Shown: positions 27,049 to 34,847, counted from the first letter of the stretch. The stretch: 64,000 nt of DNA from VRUE01 sp963716735 (GCA_963716735.1 OY970321.1:1364001-1428000); one strand, 5' to 3'. The notes: a model not told the origin generated them from the letters alone. Translations and numbers: made by a program.

Positions 27049-27054
27049 TAGAGT
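27049..27054 (+). promoter_or_regulatory. -10 box TAGAGT of ppx/gppA
   Basis: TANNNT hexamer 11 nt before the ATG at 27066; leader of about 5 nt. Confidence 0.45.
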
Positions 27055-27065
27055 GCCCGGCCCAC

Positions 27066-27998
27066 ATGGCTGAGAATTCTCAACGGGTCGCGGTGATCGA
27101 CGTCGGCAGCAACTCGACGCGGCTGCTGATCGCTGACGTCGACGGTGACGTCTCGGTGATTGAGCGGCAGAGCCGCGTGACCCGACTTGGGCGGGGCGTC
27201 GACCTCTCCAGACAGCTGTCCGACGAGGCAATCGAGGCTGCCTGCGAAGCGATCGCCGACTACGTCGAGATCTGCCGCGAGTCGGGTGCCGAGCGGATCG
27301 CCTCGATCGCGACCAGCGCCGTGCGCGACGCCTCCAACGGCGAGGCCTTCGTCGCCGAGCTGCGCGAGCGCTTCGCCCTCTCAGCCCGCGTTCTCGACGG
27401 CGAGGAGGAGGCGCGCCTCACCTACCGCGGCGCCACGGATCACCAGCCACCGTCGGTTCCGACGCTGGTGATCGACATCGGCGGCGGCTCGACCGAGATG
27501 ATCGTCGGCACCCGCGACGAGATCGCCTTCCACGCCTCGCTGCAGGCCGGCGTCGTCCGCCACACCGAGCGGCACATCTCCGGCGACCCGCCCACCGCGG
27601 TCGAGCTCGAGGCGCTCGCCGGCGATGTCCGGACGCTGATCGCCGACGCCCTCGCCGACGCGGGAGGTGCCCACGCCTCGACCGGTATCGCCGTCGCCGG
27701 CACCCCGACTTCACTCGCCGCCGTCGAGCTCGAGCTCGAGCCCTACGACCCGACCCGCGTCCATGGCCACGTCCTATCGCTCGAAACGATCCAGCGCCTG
27801 CTCTCGCAATTCGCCTCAGCACCCCTGACCGAGCGTGCGGCAATCGCCGGCCTGCACGCCGATCGGGCCCCCACGATCATCGCCGGCTGCGTGATCCTGG
27901 TCGAGGCAATGCGCGCCTTCGACCTCACCCGAATCCAGGTCTCCGAGCACGACATCCTCTACGGGATGGCGCTCGAGACCGCATCCCAGCCCAAATAA
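27066..27998 (+). CDS. ppx: Ppx/GppA family exopolyphosphatase
   Basis: 310 residues from the ATG at 27066. An ASKHA-fold phosphatase: AVIDVGSNSTRLLIAD (phosphate 1), ATSAVRDASNGEAF, LVIDIGGGSTEMIVG (phosphate 2, DIGGGSTE) and the C-terminal SEHDILYGMAL box. The short form lacking the C-terminal HD domain is standard in actinobacteria. It hydrolyses polyphosphate or pppGpp and so tunes the stringent response. The position at one end of the eno-mfd-pth-prs-glmU region matches the neighbourhood I recall in M. tuberculosis, but it lies about 12 kb from eno here. Confidence 0.9.
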   Translation: MAENSQRVAVIDVGSNSTRLLIADVDGDVSVIERQSRVTRLGRGVDLSRQLSDEAIEAACEAIADYVEICRESGAERIASIATSAVRDASNGEAFVAELRERFALSARVLDGEEEARLTYRGATDHQPPSVPTLVIDIGGGSTEMIVGTRDEIAFHASLQAGVVRHTERHISGDPPTAVELEALAGDVRTLIADALADAGGAHASTGIAVAGTPTSLAAVELELEPYDPTRVHGHVLSLETIQRLLSQFASAPLTERAAIAGLHADRAPTIIAGCVILVEAMRAFDLTRIQVSEHDILYGMALETASQPK

Positions 27999-28333
27999 CC
28001 CATGAACGCCCCCCCGCCCTATCCCGTGGGACCCGGTGTACAGACGAGTTTTCGGCACCCGTCCAGTTGGGTAAACGTAGCGGCCTAACCCCCAAAACTT
28101 GGTAGAGTTCGACTACCGAGTTGTCAGTAGGGGCAAACGCAGCACCTAGACATTTCGGATAGGCGAGCGCATACTCGTCACATCGGGGAAGAGGTGAGGA
28201 CGAGAGTCTCCACAGCTGATCCGGTCATAGGGTTCAGGCGATTGCCGCATCATGGCGCCTCCCGCCGTCTGGGCCCATCGAATAAGAACTGGTCCCTGAA
28301 GACGTACCCCTGCCCGTCCTGAGGGACCAACTT

Positions 28334-28370
28334 GAATCGACCGCCAGCGATGGCGGTCGATTCTTGTTTG
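28334..28370 (+). terminator. perfect 12-bp hairpin with T-rich tail
   Basis: GAATCGACCGCC and GGCGGTCGATTC around AGCGAT, followed by TTGTTTG. No U-run on the opposite strand. Confidence 0.6.
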
Positions 28371-28387
28371 GGGACTCTTAGGCCGAT

Positions 28388-28408
28388 CTGGCCAGCTAGC
28401 CAGTTTTT
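28388..28408 (+). terminator. second hairpin with TTTTT tail
   Basis: CTGGC and GCCAG around CAGCTA, followed by TTTTT. A further hairpin, TTTGGCTT/AAGCCAAA, follows at once and overlaps the stop codon of the minus-strand ThDP enzyme gene. Confidence 0.5.
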
Positions 28409-28415
28409 GGCTTTC

Positions 28416-30026
28416 TCAAGCCAAATTCGACTTGCGTGGGTAGACGACCTCGGGGTCGGTGAGCACGTTGACCAGGGTCGGCCGCCCTGACTCAAAGGCA
28501 CGCTCCAGAGCCGGTCGCAACTGCGCCGGCTCGCTGACGACGACTCCGTCGCAACCCAGCGCCTCGACCACTTTCTCGTAGGGAGTTTCCGGCCGCAGCT
28601 CGGCCGCGACCGAGTAGCCGTAGAGGAATTTCATCGGGTGATGCTCGAGCGCCCAGATACCGTTGTTGCCCATCACGCCGACCACAGGCAGACCGTGACG
28701 CGCCAAAGTGTCGAACTCCATACCCGCGAAGCCGAAAGCCCCGTCGCCGAGCAACAAGCAGACCTGTCGCTCGGGATGGGCGAGCTTGGCGCCGATCGCC
28801 TGGCCCGGGCCGGCGCCGAGGCAACCGAACGGGCCCGGGTCCATCCAGCAACCCGGCTCGAAGGTCTCGATGAAGCGGCCAGCGTAGGAGACGAAGTCAC
28901 CGCCGTCGCCGATCACGATCGCATCGCGGTCCAACACCTCCCCCAGCTCCTTATAGACACGAACCGGGTGCAGGGGCGAGCGGCCGTCGTTCAACTCCTC
29001 CTGCTCGGCGGACCGCTTCTCGGCCTCCACCGCGCGCAGCTGCTCGAGCCAGGCATCGGAGCGACCGCGTCCAGCCGAGACCAACTCGCCGATCGCCGCC
29101 AGGGTCGCGGCGACGTCGCCGACCAGGTCGACCTCGGGCACACGGTTGGCGGTGAGCGCGTTGGGGGCGGCGTCGAGCCGGATCAACTTCGTCTCCTCGC
29201 CGAAGCTGCCGCCGAAGCCAAGCCTGAAATCGATCGGCACGCCGACGACCAGCGCGACGTCGGCTCCCTTCAACCCGGCTCCGCGCGCCCGGCTGAAGGC
29301 CAGCTCATGATCGGCGGCAAGGCAGCCGCGCCCCAACCCGTTGAGGAATACGGGGACCCCCAGCGCCTCGGCCAGGGCCCGCAACTGCTCCTCGCCATGA
29401 CCCCAGTAGAGGCCACTGCCGGCCATGATCGCCGGCCGCTCGGCGGCGGCCAGCAGCGCTGCCGCCTCCTCAACTCCAGGCGCCGGCTGTGGCGCCGTCC
29501 TGGCGGCGGCCGGAATCTCCTCCTCCGCCTCGCTGAAGACGACGTCGAGCGGGTAGTCGACGAAGGTCGGGCCGAAGGGGGGGCTGAGCGCCAGGTCGAG
29601 AGCCGCGGCGGTTCGCGCTCCGATCGCCCCCGTCTCCTTCACCGTCTCGGCGGACTTGACCAGCGGCGTGACGAAGGGCAGGTGGTCGATCTCCTGCAAC
29701 GAGCCCGAGCCCCAGCGCATCTCCGGCGCCCGCCCCCCGAGGACGCAGACCGGCGAGCAGTTGGCCTGAGCGCCGGCGATCGCGCTCATGCCGTTGGTCA
29801 CTCCCGGTCCGGCGGTCAGCGCCGCCACCCCGACCCGTCGCGTCGCCTTGGCGAAGCCCTCGGCCGCGAACGCCGCCGACTGCTCGTGTCGAACGTCGAC
29901 GATCTCGATGCCCTCCGCTTTGCAACCGTCGTATATGGAGAACAGGTGCCCGCCGGAGAGCGTGAAGAGATGCGTAACACCTCTCGACTTCAATGCCCTT
30001 GCGACTAACCGCCCCCCGTGCTCCAT
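28416..30026 (-). CDS. thiamine-diphosphate enzyme, acetolactate synthase/2-hydroxyacyl-CoA lyase-like
   Basis: 536 residues with the three-domain ThDP layout. N-terminal PYR domain (1-170): catalytic Glu in DVRHEQSAAFAAEGFAK, LTAGPGVTNG. A central domain (about 185-320). C-terminal PP domain: LLLGDGAFGFAGMEFDTL ... GNNGIW is the GDG...N ThDP/Mg motif. The quite short size (acetolactate synthases are about 560-600) and the text fit the 2-hydroxyacyl-CoA lyase/oxalyl-CoA decarboxylase branch as well as an acetolactate-synthase-like protein without a regulatory subunit. No ilvN or ilvC nearby, so branched-chain synthesis is unlikely to be its job. Single-gene unit with a leaderless start. Confidence 0.82.
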   Translation of the reverse strand: MEHGGRLVARALKSRGVTHLFTLSGGHLFSIYDGCKAEGIEIVDVRHEQSAAFAAEGFAKATRRVGVAALTAGPGVTNGMSAIAGAQANCSPVCVLGGRAPEMRWGSGSLQEIDHLPFVTPLVKSAETVKETGAIGARTAAALDLALSPPFGPTFVDYPLDVVFSEAEEEIPAAARTAPQPAPGVEEAAALLAAAERPAIMAGSGLYWGHGEEQLRALAEALGVPVFLNGLGRGCLAADHELAFSRARGAGLKGADVALVVGVPIDFRLGFGGSFGEETKLIRLDAAPNALTANRVPEVDLVGDVAATLAAIGELVSAGRGRSDAWLEQLRAVEAEKRSAEQEELNDGRSPLHPVRVYKELGEVLDRDAIVIGDGGDFVSYAGRFIETFEPGCWMDPGPFGCLGAGPGQAIGAKLAHPERQVCLLLGDGAFGFAGMEFDTLARHGLPVVGVMGNNGIWALEHHPMKFLYGYSVAAELRPETPYEKVVEALGCDGVVVSEPAQLRPALERAFESGRPTLVNVLTDPEVVYPRKSNLA

Positions 30027-30035
30027 AGAAGCTGG

Positions 30036-30041
30036 AGCCTA
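30036..30041 (-). promoter_or_regulatory. -10 box TAGGCT of the ThDP enzyme gene
   Basis: TANNNT hexamer, 9 nt before the ATG at 30026. The H1 hairpin element begins 12 bp further upstream. Confidence 0.5.
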
Positions 30042-30053
30042 TGGGACCTTCCT

Positions 30054-30149
30054 CGCGCGGGTGGCACGGCGGCGGGGTCCCCCATAGCGGAGGGCGCGCG
30101 AAGCGCGTCCGAGCACATGGGGGAGGGCCGCCGTGACAGGACCCGCGCG
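30054..30149. repeat. hairpin repeat H1, copy A
   Basis: Outer stem CGCGCGGGT/ACCCGCGCG (30054-30062 with 30141-30149), asymmetric loop GG against ACAGG, second stem CACGGCGGC/GCCGCCGTG (30065-30073 with 30127-30135), third stem CCCCCAT/ATGGGGG (30079-30085 with 30117-30123), apical CGCGC/GCGCG. Shares the GG/ACAGG loop and flanks with the copy at 39679-39757 while most stem bases differ. Lies between tRNA-Leu and the ThDP gene promoter. Confidence 0.8.
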
Positions 30150-30156
30150 CCAGGAA

Positions 30157-30242
30157 TGCCCGGGGCGGGACTCGAACCCGCAAGCCCCCAAAGGGGCAGC
30201 GCATTTTAAGTGCGCCGCTTTTGCCAGTTTCGCCACCCGGGC
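30157..30242 (-). tRNA. tRNA-Leu (TAA)
   Basis: 86 nt. Acceptor GCCCGGG/CCCGGGC, A73, anticodon loop CTTAAAA with stem GCGCA/TGCGC, and a long variable arm (CTGCCCCTTTGGGGGCTT), as expected for a class II tRNA. T-loop TTCGAGT. CCA not encoded. Read at 30243-30380 is the upstream region of the sigma factor gene, in which I see no clear promoter. Confidence 0.95.
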
Positions 30243-30380
30243 AAGCTCGATGGTATCCGCCGGTTTCCGAGCGTCTAAATCCGGGGTAAAGATTTGTACG
30301 GACCGCAACTATCTCGCTGCTACGGTGTCCCTATTGACGAAGACAGTGCTATTCACAACGCCTTCCCTGGAGAGTGAAGC

Positions 30381-31931
30381 TTGGAGGCATCGGCTCTAAC
30401 CCACGCCAGTCAACGCGGGCTCCTGGCCCGCCGTTCCCCACTTCTCAAGCTGCAGGGGGATGAGAAGCTGATCGCGATGGCCCGTAGCGGCAACGCCGGC
30501 GCCTTCGAGACCATCGTCGACCGTTACCAGGCTCGCCTGCTGGGCTTCTGCCGCCAGATGCTGCGCTCCACCGAGGACGCCGAGGACGTGCTCCAGGAGG
30601 TCTTCGTCAACGCTTACCGGGCGATGCTCGCCGACGAGCGCGAGATCAACCTGCGCCCCTGGCTGTACCGGATCGCCCGCAACCGCTGCCTCAACCACCT
30701 GCGTAAGCCGACCGCCGACGCACAGGAATCGATGGACATGGTTCCCGTCGTCGACGCGGCCACGACCGCCGAGAAGGTCAGCAACCGCGAGGAGTTCCGC
30801 CAGCTCCTCACCGACGTCAGCAAGCTTCCCGAGACGCAGCGCTCGGCGCTGCTGCTGCGCGAGATGGATGCGATGTCCTACGAGGAAATCGCCGCCGCGA
30901 TGGAGACCAGCGTGCCCTCGGTCAAGTCGCTCCTCGTGCGGGCACGGATCTCCCTCGCCGAGGCAAGCCAAGCTCGCCAGCTGACCTGCGGTGAGGTACG
31001 GCTTGAGCTGGCCGAGGCTTCGGAGGGTCTGCGCAAGGTCTCGGGCCCGGTGCGGCGCCACGTGCGCGATTGCGAGGAATGCGCCGACTTCCGCTCGCAG
31101 GTCCGCTCCAACGACAAGGTGATGGCGGCGCTGTTCCCGGCGGGCGCGCTGTTCGCGCTCAAGGGATTCATCCTCTCCAAGCTCGGCCTCGGCGGAGCCT
31201 CCGGCAGCGCCTCCGCGGGCGCAACCGGAGGTGCCGGTGCGGCCGGGGCGGGCGCCGGCGCAGCAGCCACCGGGGCTGGAGCCGTCAGCAGTGTCGGCGC
31301 CGCGCTCAGCAGTGGTGGCGCGGCCGGGGGAATCGGAGCGGTTGGCGGCGCGATCGGCGCCAAGGCAGCCGTCGGAGTCGTCACGGCCGCGGTCATCACC
31401 GCCGGTGCCGTCGAGGTCAACCAGAACGTCGGCACGACTCCGGCCCCGAGAAGCAGTGCTCCGGCCAAGATCTCCTCAGCCCACCGGGCCCCGCTCTCGG
31501 TCGCCCAGCACCAGGTCGTATTGCCGCAGCCGAAACCAGAGCCGGTCGAGCAGACCGTGGCGCCGGCGCCCCAGCCCCCGGCAGTTCCTGCCGACCCCGC
31601 GCCTCCGACCGCAGCCGAAACTGCGGGAGGTACCGCCGCCGATCAGTCGGCCACGGTCGAAGCCGCCGACGAAACGATCGTCCCGGCGAAAGTCGCGGCG
31701 CCTAACGTGACCGGAGCGAAATCTCCGACCACCACCGCCGGCGCCCCCAGCGGCGGGGAAACCGTCGTCGTCACCGTGGGTGGCTCAACCGCTCCGCCCG
31801 CTCCGCCGGTGGAAAGCCCACCGGCCGCGGAAACTCCGCCGGCTGAATCGGCTCCGCCCAGCGAACCACCTCCGAGCGAACCGCCGGCCGAAGAATCTCC
31901 TCCGCCGGCGAGCGGCGGCGAAGCCGGCTAA
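30381..31931 (+). CDS. ECF sigma factor with fused zinc anti-sigma module, membrane segment and Pro-rich tail
   Basis: 516 residues from a TTG with GGAGAG upstream. Sigma region 2 (residues about 35-105: GFCRQMLRSTEDAEDVLQEV, RPWLYRIARNRCLNHLRK), region 4 (about 135-195: LPETQRSALLLREMDAMSYE, then VPSVKSLLVRARISL). Then a zinc-finger anti-sigma motif: C203 with H227, C231, C234 in RRHVRDCEECADF. A Gly/Ala-rich stretch (270-345), one likely membrane helix (about 345-365, AAVGVVTAAVITAGAVEV) and a Pro/Ala/Glu-rich outer tail (380-516). Sigma and anti-sigma functions seem joined in one membrane-tethered chain. Single gene; convergent with the R2-like gene (4 bp). Confidence 0.85.
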   Translation: MEASALTHASQRGLLARRSPLLKLQGDEKLIAMARSGNAGAFETIVDRYQARLLGFCRQMLRSTEDAEDVLQEVFVNAYRAMLADEREINLRPWLYRIARNRCLNHLRKPTADAQESMDMVPVVDAATTAEKVSNREEFRQLLTDVSKLPETQRSALLLREMDAMSYEEIAAAMETSVPSVKSLLVRARISLAEASQARQLTCGEVRLELAEASEGLRKVSGPVRRHVRDCEECADFRSQVRSNDKVMAALFPAGALFALKGFILSKLGLGGASGSASAGATGGAGAAGAGAGAAATGAGAVSSVGAALSSGGAAGGIGAVGGAIGAKAAVGVVTAAVITAGAVEVNQNVGTTPAPRSSAPAKISSAHRAPLSVAQHQVVLPQPKPEPVEQTVAPAPQPPAVPADPAPPTAAETAGGTAADQSATVEAADETIVPAKVAAPNVTGAKSPTTTAGAPSGGETVVVTVGGSTAPPAPPVESPPAAETPPAESAPPSEPPPSEPPAEESPPPASGGEAG

Positions 31932-31935
31932 CGCC

Positions 31936-32859
31936 TTAGCCCAAGCCGATCACTTTCAGCCTGCGCATCAGGCATTTGGCAGCGAAGGCGCGGGTGTCGG
32001 CGATCGAGAAGCCGAACAGCTCGTAGTCCTCGTCGTCCGGCGCCCAGGGCGGAGAGAGAACGCCCTCGGCGGCAGGCAATGATTCCTCCAGCGTGCGCTG
32101 GATCGCTTGCTTGTAGCGATCGTCCTCCCGCGCCTTCTCGCGCAGGAACACCGAGCCGAAGGCAACGTGGCGGTGCTCATCGCGGGCCACGTTCTGGAAG
32201 CCTTCGACGAAGCCCGGCAGCGTCCCTTCGCGTTCGTTGAAATCCATGATGAAGTGCTGGCCGGTGAGTGCCAGCATCCCCTCGATCACCATGTGGTAGA
32301 GGGTCACGGCCTCGACCAGGGCCTCGGTGTCCTCGGGCTCCGCGGAGAGGCGGTCGGTGCGCTGCTTCAGCATCTCGTCGAAGAGGAGGCCGAAGTTGTC
32401 GTTGAGGTGCTCGGCGGTCTCCGTCAGCATCTCCGAAAGGCCGTCGGCCTGGAGCACGCCGACCTCGCGGTAGAAGCGCTCGAAGAAACGCACGTGGCGG
32501 GCCTCGTCGGCGATCTGCGTGCAGAGGAAGACTTTCTGGTCCTCGGTCGGGGCGGCTCGCATGATCGGGCCCAGCTCCTCGGCGACCTTTTGCTCGCCGA
32601 TGAAGAACGAGGAGAGCCCGTACATCCGCTGGAAGCGCTCTTCCTCGGGGAAACCGGCCCAGTCTTCGCGATCCTGAGTGAAGTCGAGCTCCTGGGTCTG
32701 CCATTGCTGGCGCTCCCAGAGCCCGTACAGCTCCTCGTAGTTGAGCAGCTTGATGTCAGCCGTGCGGTCGGCTGCCTCGTTGAGCGCCGGATCGGCGGTC
32801 TCCTGGAAATCGGCCCGCTCGGTCCGCGACTGGGTTCCGGTTGCCTCTTTGGCCTCCAT
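31936..32859 (-). CDS. ribonucleotide reductase R2-like diiron protein
   Basis: 307 residues from the ATG at 32859, which follows GGAGAGACG; a longer frame upstream runs through the H3 hairpin and was rejected. Ferritin-like helical bundle with the two ExxH diiron halves: an Glu in SSFFIGEQKVAEELG, ADEARHVRFFERF, a Glu in YHMVIEGMLALTG and ARDEHRHVAFG. This fits class I R2 or the R2-like ligand-binding oxidase group. No large subunit (NrdE/NrdA) is nearby, which favours an R2lox-type oxidase role over deoxyribonucleotide synthesis, but sequence alone does not settle it. Confidence 0.8.
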   Translation of the reverse strand: MEAKEATGTQSRTERADFQETADPALNEAADRTADIKLLNYEELYGLWERQQWQTQELDFTQDREDWAGFPEEERFQRMYGLSSFFIGEQKVAEELGPIMRAAPTEDQKVFLCTQIADEARHVRFFERFYREVGVLQADGLSEMLTETAEHLNDNFGLLFDEMLKQRTDRLSAEPEDTEALVEAVTLYHMVIEGMLALTGQHFIMDFNEREGTLPGFVEGFQNVARDEHRHVAFGSVFLREKAREDDRYKQAIQRTLEESLPAAEGVLSPPWAPDDEDYELFGFSIADTRAFAAKCLMRRLKVIGLG

Positions 32860-32898
32860 CGTCTCTCCTCGCTCGAGTGCGGCGGTCGAATCGAGACT

Positions 32899-32904
32899 AG
32901 CGTA
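32899..32904 (-). promoter_or_regulatory. candidate -10 box TACGCT of the R2-like gene
   Basis: TANNNT hexamer about 40 nt before the start codon, leaving room for the ribosome site; the H3 hairpin starts 23 bp further upstream. Confidence 0.35.
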
Positions 32905-32927
32905 GAACTGGCCAGCCAGCCAATGTC

Positions 32928-32972
32928 CGCGGTCGAGGTTTGTGGCGCTATGCGACCCAAACCTCGACCGCG
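32928..32972. repeat. hairpin repeat H3, copy A
   Basis: A perfect 15-bp stem CGCGGTCGAGGTTTG/CAAACCTCGACCGCG (32928-32942 with 32958-32972) capped by T bulge, GG/CC, then CGC-TAT-GCG with a bulged A. The cap matches copy B at 61269-61319. It lies between the R2-like gene start and the UPF0173 gene end. Confidence 0.85.
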
Positions 32973-32987
32973 CCAACAAAGGGAGGC

Positions 32988-33701
32988 TCAGACCGTGTGC
33001 GCCTCCCCCGGTTTCAGCAGAACGACCTGGGAAGAGGTCTTCGATTCGACGTCGGATTTGAAGGCGGCGCTGTCGGTCTCGATCGGCGGAAAGGTGTCGT
33101 AGTGCATCGGGATCACGGTTCCCGCGCCGATGAATTCCGCTGCGACGACCCCGTCGTGGCGGTCCATCGTGTAGTGGCCGCCGATCGGCAGCAGCGCGAC
33201 GTCGACCGGGTTGCGCTCGGCGATCAGCTTCATGTCGCCGAACAGGCAGGTGTCGCCGGCGTGGTAGACGGTCACGCCCCCGATCGAGATGAGCAGGCCG
33301 GCGGGCGTCCCGGTGACCGTCCCCGGCGTCGGGCTGAAAGGAGCCTCACCCGAGCCCGCGATCGTGCTGGTATGCCAGGCAGGGACCAGCTTGACCCAGC
33401 CCCAATCGAACTTGACCGTGCCGCCCAGGTTGGGGTCGTAGACGTTCTCGACCCCCTGCTCTTCAAGCCAGTTGGCGATCTCGACGATCGCCACGCACTC
33501 GGCGCCCGTGCGAGTGGCGACGCCGACCGCATCGGCCATGTGGTCGACATGGCCGTGGGAGATGACCACCTGGGTCGGCTCGACCTCCTCCGCGGTCGCC
33601 ACCGCGGCGGGGTTGTTCGGCTTCAGGAACGGGTCGACCAGCACGGTCGCCTCCCCCTCGCTCAACTCGAAACACGAGTGGCCGTGGAACTTGATCTCCA
33701 T
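32988..33701 (-). CDS. UPF0173-type metal-dependent hydrolase
   Basis: 237 residues from the ATG at 33701. MEIKFHGHSCFELSEGEAT then VVISHGHVDHMADAV (HxHxDH), VPAWHTS, YHAGDTCLFGDMKLI and VIPMHYDTFP form the complete metallo-beta-lactamase fold of UPF0173. Function of the family is unclear (hydrolase on an unknown substrate). It is the last gene of a four-gene-like row with the helical protein and rhomboid-like protein; the gap to the upstream gene is 2 bp, so translation is probably coupled. Confidence 0.88.
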   Translation of the reverse strand: MEIKFHGHSCFELSEGEATVLVDPFLKPNNPAAVATAEEVEPTQVVISHGHVDHMADAVGVATRTGAECVAIVEIANWLEEQGVENVYDPNLGGTVKFDWGWVKLVPAWHTSTIAGSGEAPFSPTPGTVTGTPAGLLISIGGVTVYHAGDTCLFGDMKLIAERNPVDVALLPIGGHYTMDRHDGVVAAEFIGAGTVIPMHYDTFPPIETDSAAFKSDVESKTSSQVVLLKPGEAHTV

Positions 33702-33703
33702 CT

Positions 33704-34048
33704 TCAGCTCTCTCCTTCGGGATTCGGGGCTTCGCTCTCGCTCATCTCTTCTTTCAGTGCCCAACCAACGGCAACTCCAACCATCATCGCCATCCTGGCC
33801 TCCTCGGCCAGCAGCGTCCGCACCGCCGCGATCCGCTCCTCGGGGTCGGGGACGGTCGCGGCCTTCAGCGACTCGCTCTCGTGCGACTCGCCGAACCAGC
33901 CGCCCTCGGCCAGGGCCATCGCCAACACCCGCTGCAGCTGCGGCGCCGCCCGGGCGACGATCGTCTCCGCCTCGGCAAAGCGATCGGCATCGGCCAGACG
34001 CTCGATCGCGGCTTCGAGCCGCTCGGCGTCGACGTCCTCAGGGGCCAT
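33704..34048 (-). CDS. hypothetical helical protein
   Basis: 114 residues from the ATG at 34048. Strongly helical and Ala/Glu-rich: APEDVDAERLEAAIERLADA, then ETIVARAAPQLQRVLAMALA, with a C-terminal mildly hydrophobic segment MAMMVGVAVGWAL. No motif I recognise. It sits between the rhomboid-like gene (10 bp upstream) and the UPF0173 gene (2 bp downstream), suggesting a shared transcript. Confidence 0.6.
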   Translation of the reverse strand: MAPEDVDAERLEAAIERLADADRFAEAETIVARAAPQLQRVLAMALAEGGWFGESHESESLKAATVPDPEERIAAVRTLLAEEARMAMMVGVAVGWALKEEMSESEAPNPEGES

Positions 34049-34058
34049 TGCCGTGAGC

Positions 34059-34832
34059 CTATTCGGACGGGCGCACGACAGAGGCGGCGAGGCCGGCGAG
34101 GCCACCGACGACGCCACCGACCAGGCCGGCGAAGACGTCGGCGGTCGAGTCGAAGATCGGCAGCGCGAGCAACACCGCCGCCGCAACCGCGACCCCGATC
34201 CGGTCGTAGTCCTGGTCGATTGCGTGGTGCGCCTCGGCGCGGCGGATCGCGAACCAGGCCGCGACCGCCCCCAGCGCCATCCCGTTGCCGCCGGCGATGA
34301 CGACTACGTCGCCCTGGGCGCTGGCGATGCCACTGGCCGCCAGCATCCCCAACGAACCGCAGGCAAGCAGCAGGACCGCGGTCGGCCCGGAGCCGAGCCG
34401 GCGCTCGACCCCCACCCCGAAGATCGCCAGCCCGACCGCGACGACGAAGAGGTAGCCGACGTCGACGTAGGCGAAGGGGGCCGTGAAGAAGCGCCACCAC
34501 TCGCCGTGAAGCGGCACGGTGAGGCCACCGAGGGTGACCAGCGAGGCACCGGTCGCCTGCTCGACCAAGAGCAGGATGGCGGAGCCGAGGACCGCCGCCA
34601 GCGTCGCGTAAGGGCGGTGTGCTCCGGCCGCCGCCCCACGGGGTCGCAGCTTGATCCGAAAGAGACGGCTGGCGGGGCCGCGCCGTGGCTTTGCCTCGAG
34701 CCCGTCGCCGCGCCGCTCCAACTTCGGCGCCCGCTTGCGTAACCGCGCTCCGCAATAGGGGCACTCGGTGACGTAGGGACTGACCTCGGAGCCACAGTTT
34801 TTGCAAATGACGCTGAGCTCAGTCTCGCTCAT
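34059..34832 (-). CDS. rhomboid-like membrane protein with zinc ribbon, catalytic serine absent
   Basis: 257 residues from the ATG at 34832. The N-terminus is a zinc ribbon (CKNCGSEV ... CPYCGARL). Then six hydrophobic segments in a rhomboid-like order: the first loop has GEWWRFFTAPFAYVDVGYL (compare the conserved WR..T..F.H motif). In place of the protease GxSG the chain reads AGGNGMALGAV, with Asn instead of Ser, and the usual HxGG in the last helix is missing (GLVGGVVGG). Thus an inactive rhomboid homologue is likely, perhaps a membrane chaperone or binding protein. Leaderless start. Confidence 0.75.
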   Translation of the reverse strand: MSETELSVICKNCGSEVSPYVTECPYCGARLRKRAPKLERRGDGLEAKPRRGPASRLFRIKLRPRGAAAGAHRPYATLAAVLGSAILLLVEQATGASLVTLGGLTVPLHGEWWRFFTAPFAYVDVGYLFVVAVGLAIFGVGVERRLGSGPTAVLLLACGSLGMLAASGIASAQGDVVVIAGGNGMALGAVAAWFAIRRAEAHHAIDQDYDRIGVAVAAAVLLALPIFDSTADVFAGLVGGVVGGLAGLAASVVRPSE

Positions 34833-34841
34833 GGTCAATCG

Positions 34842-34847
34842 AGGATA
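34842..34847 (-). promoter_or_regulatory. -10 box TATCCT of the rhomboid-like gene
   Basis: TANNNT hexamer 9 nt before the ATG at 34832. Confidence 0.5.

Larger units (their letters stand above)
28000..28408 (+). ncRNA. structured non-coding region, candidate small RNA
   Basis: A 417-bp stretch with no credible coding frame. Visible pairing on the plus strand: GGTAG/CTACC near 28102-28122; TGGTCCCT/AGGGACCA (28290-28297 with 28322-28329); a perfect 12-bp stem GAATCGACCGCC/GGCGGTCGATTC (28334-28363) followed by TTGTTT; and CTGGC/GCCAG (28388-28403) followed by TTTTT. The last two look like plus-strand terminators, though the only plus-strand gene upstream ends at 27998, about 300 nt away. A regulatory RNA or a very long 3' end of ppx is possible. 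I do not recognise a known RNA family. Confidence 0.4.

Noticed and set aside
28250..28501. 83-codon minus-strand frame with a protein-like stretch near 28270-28350
   Set aside because: It runs through the perfect 12-bp terminator hairpin and into the end of the ThDP gene; no family is recognisable.
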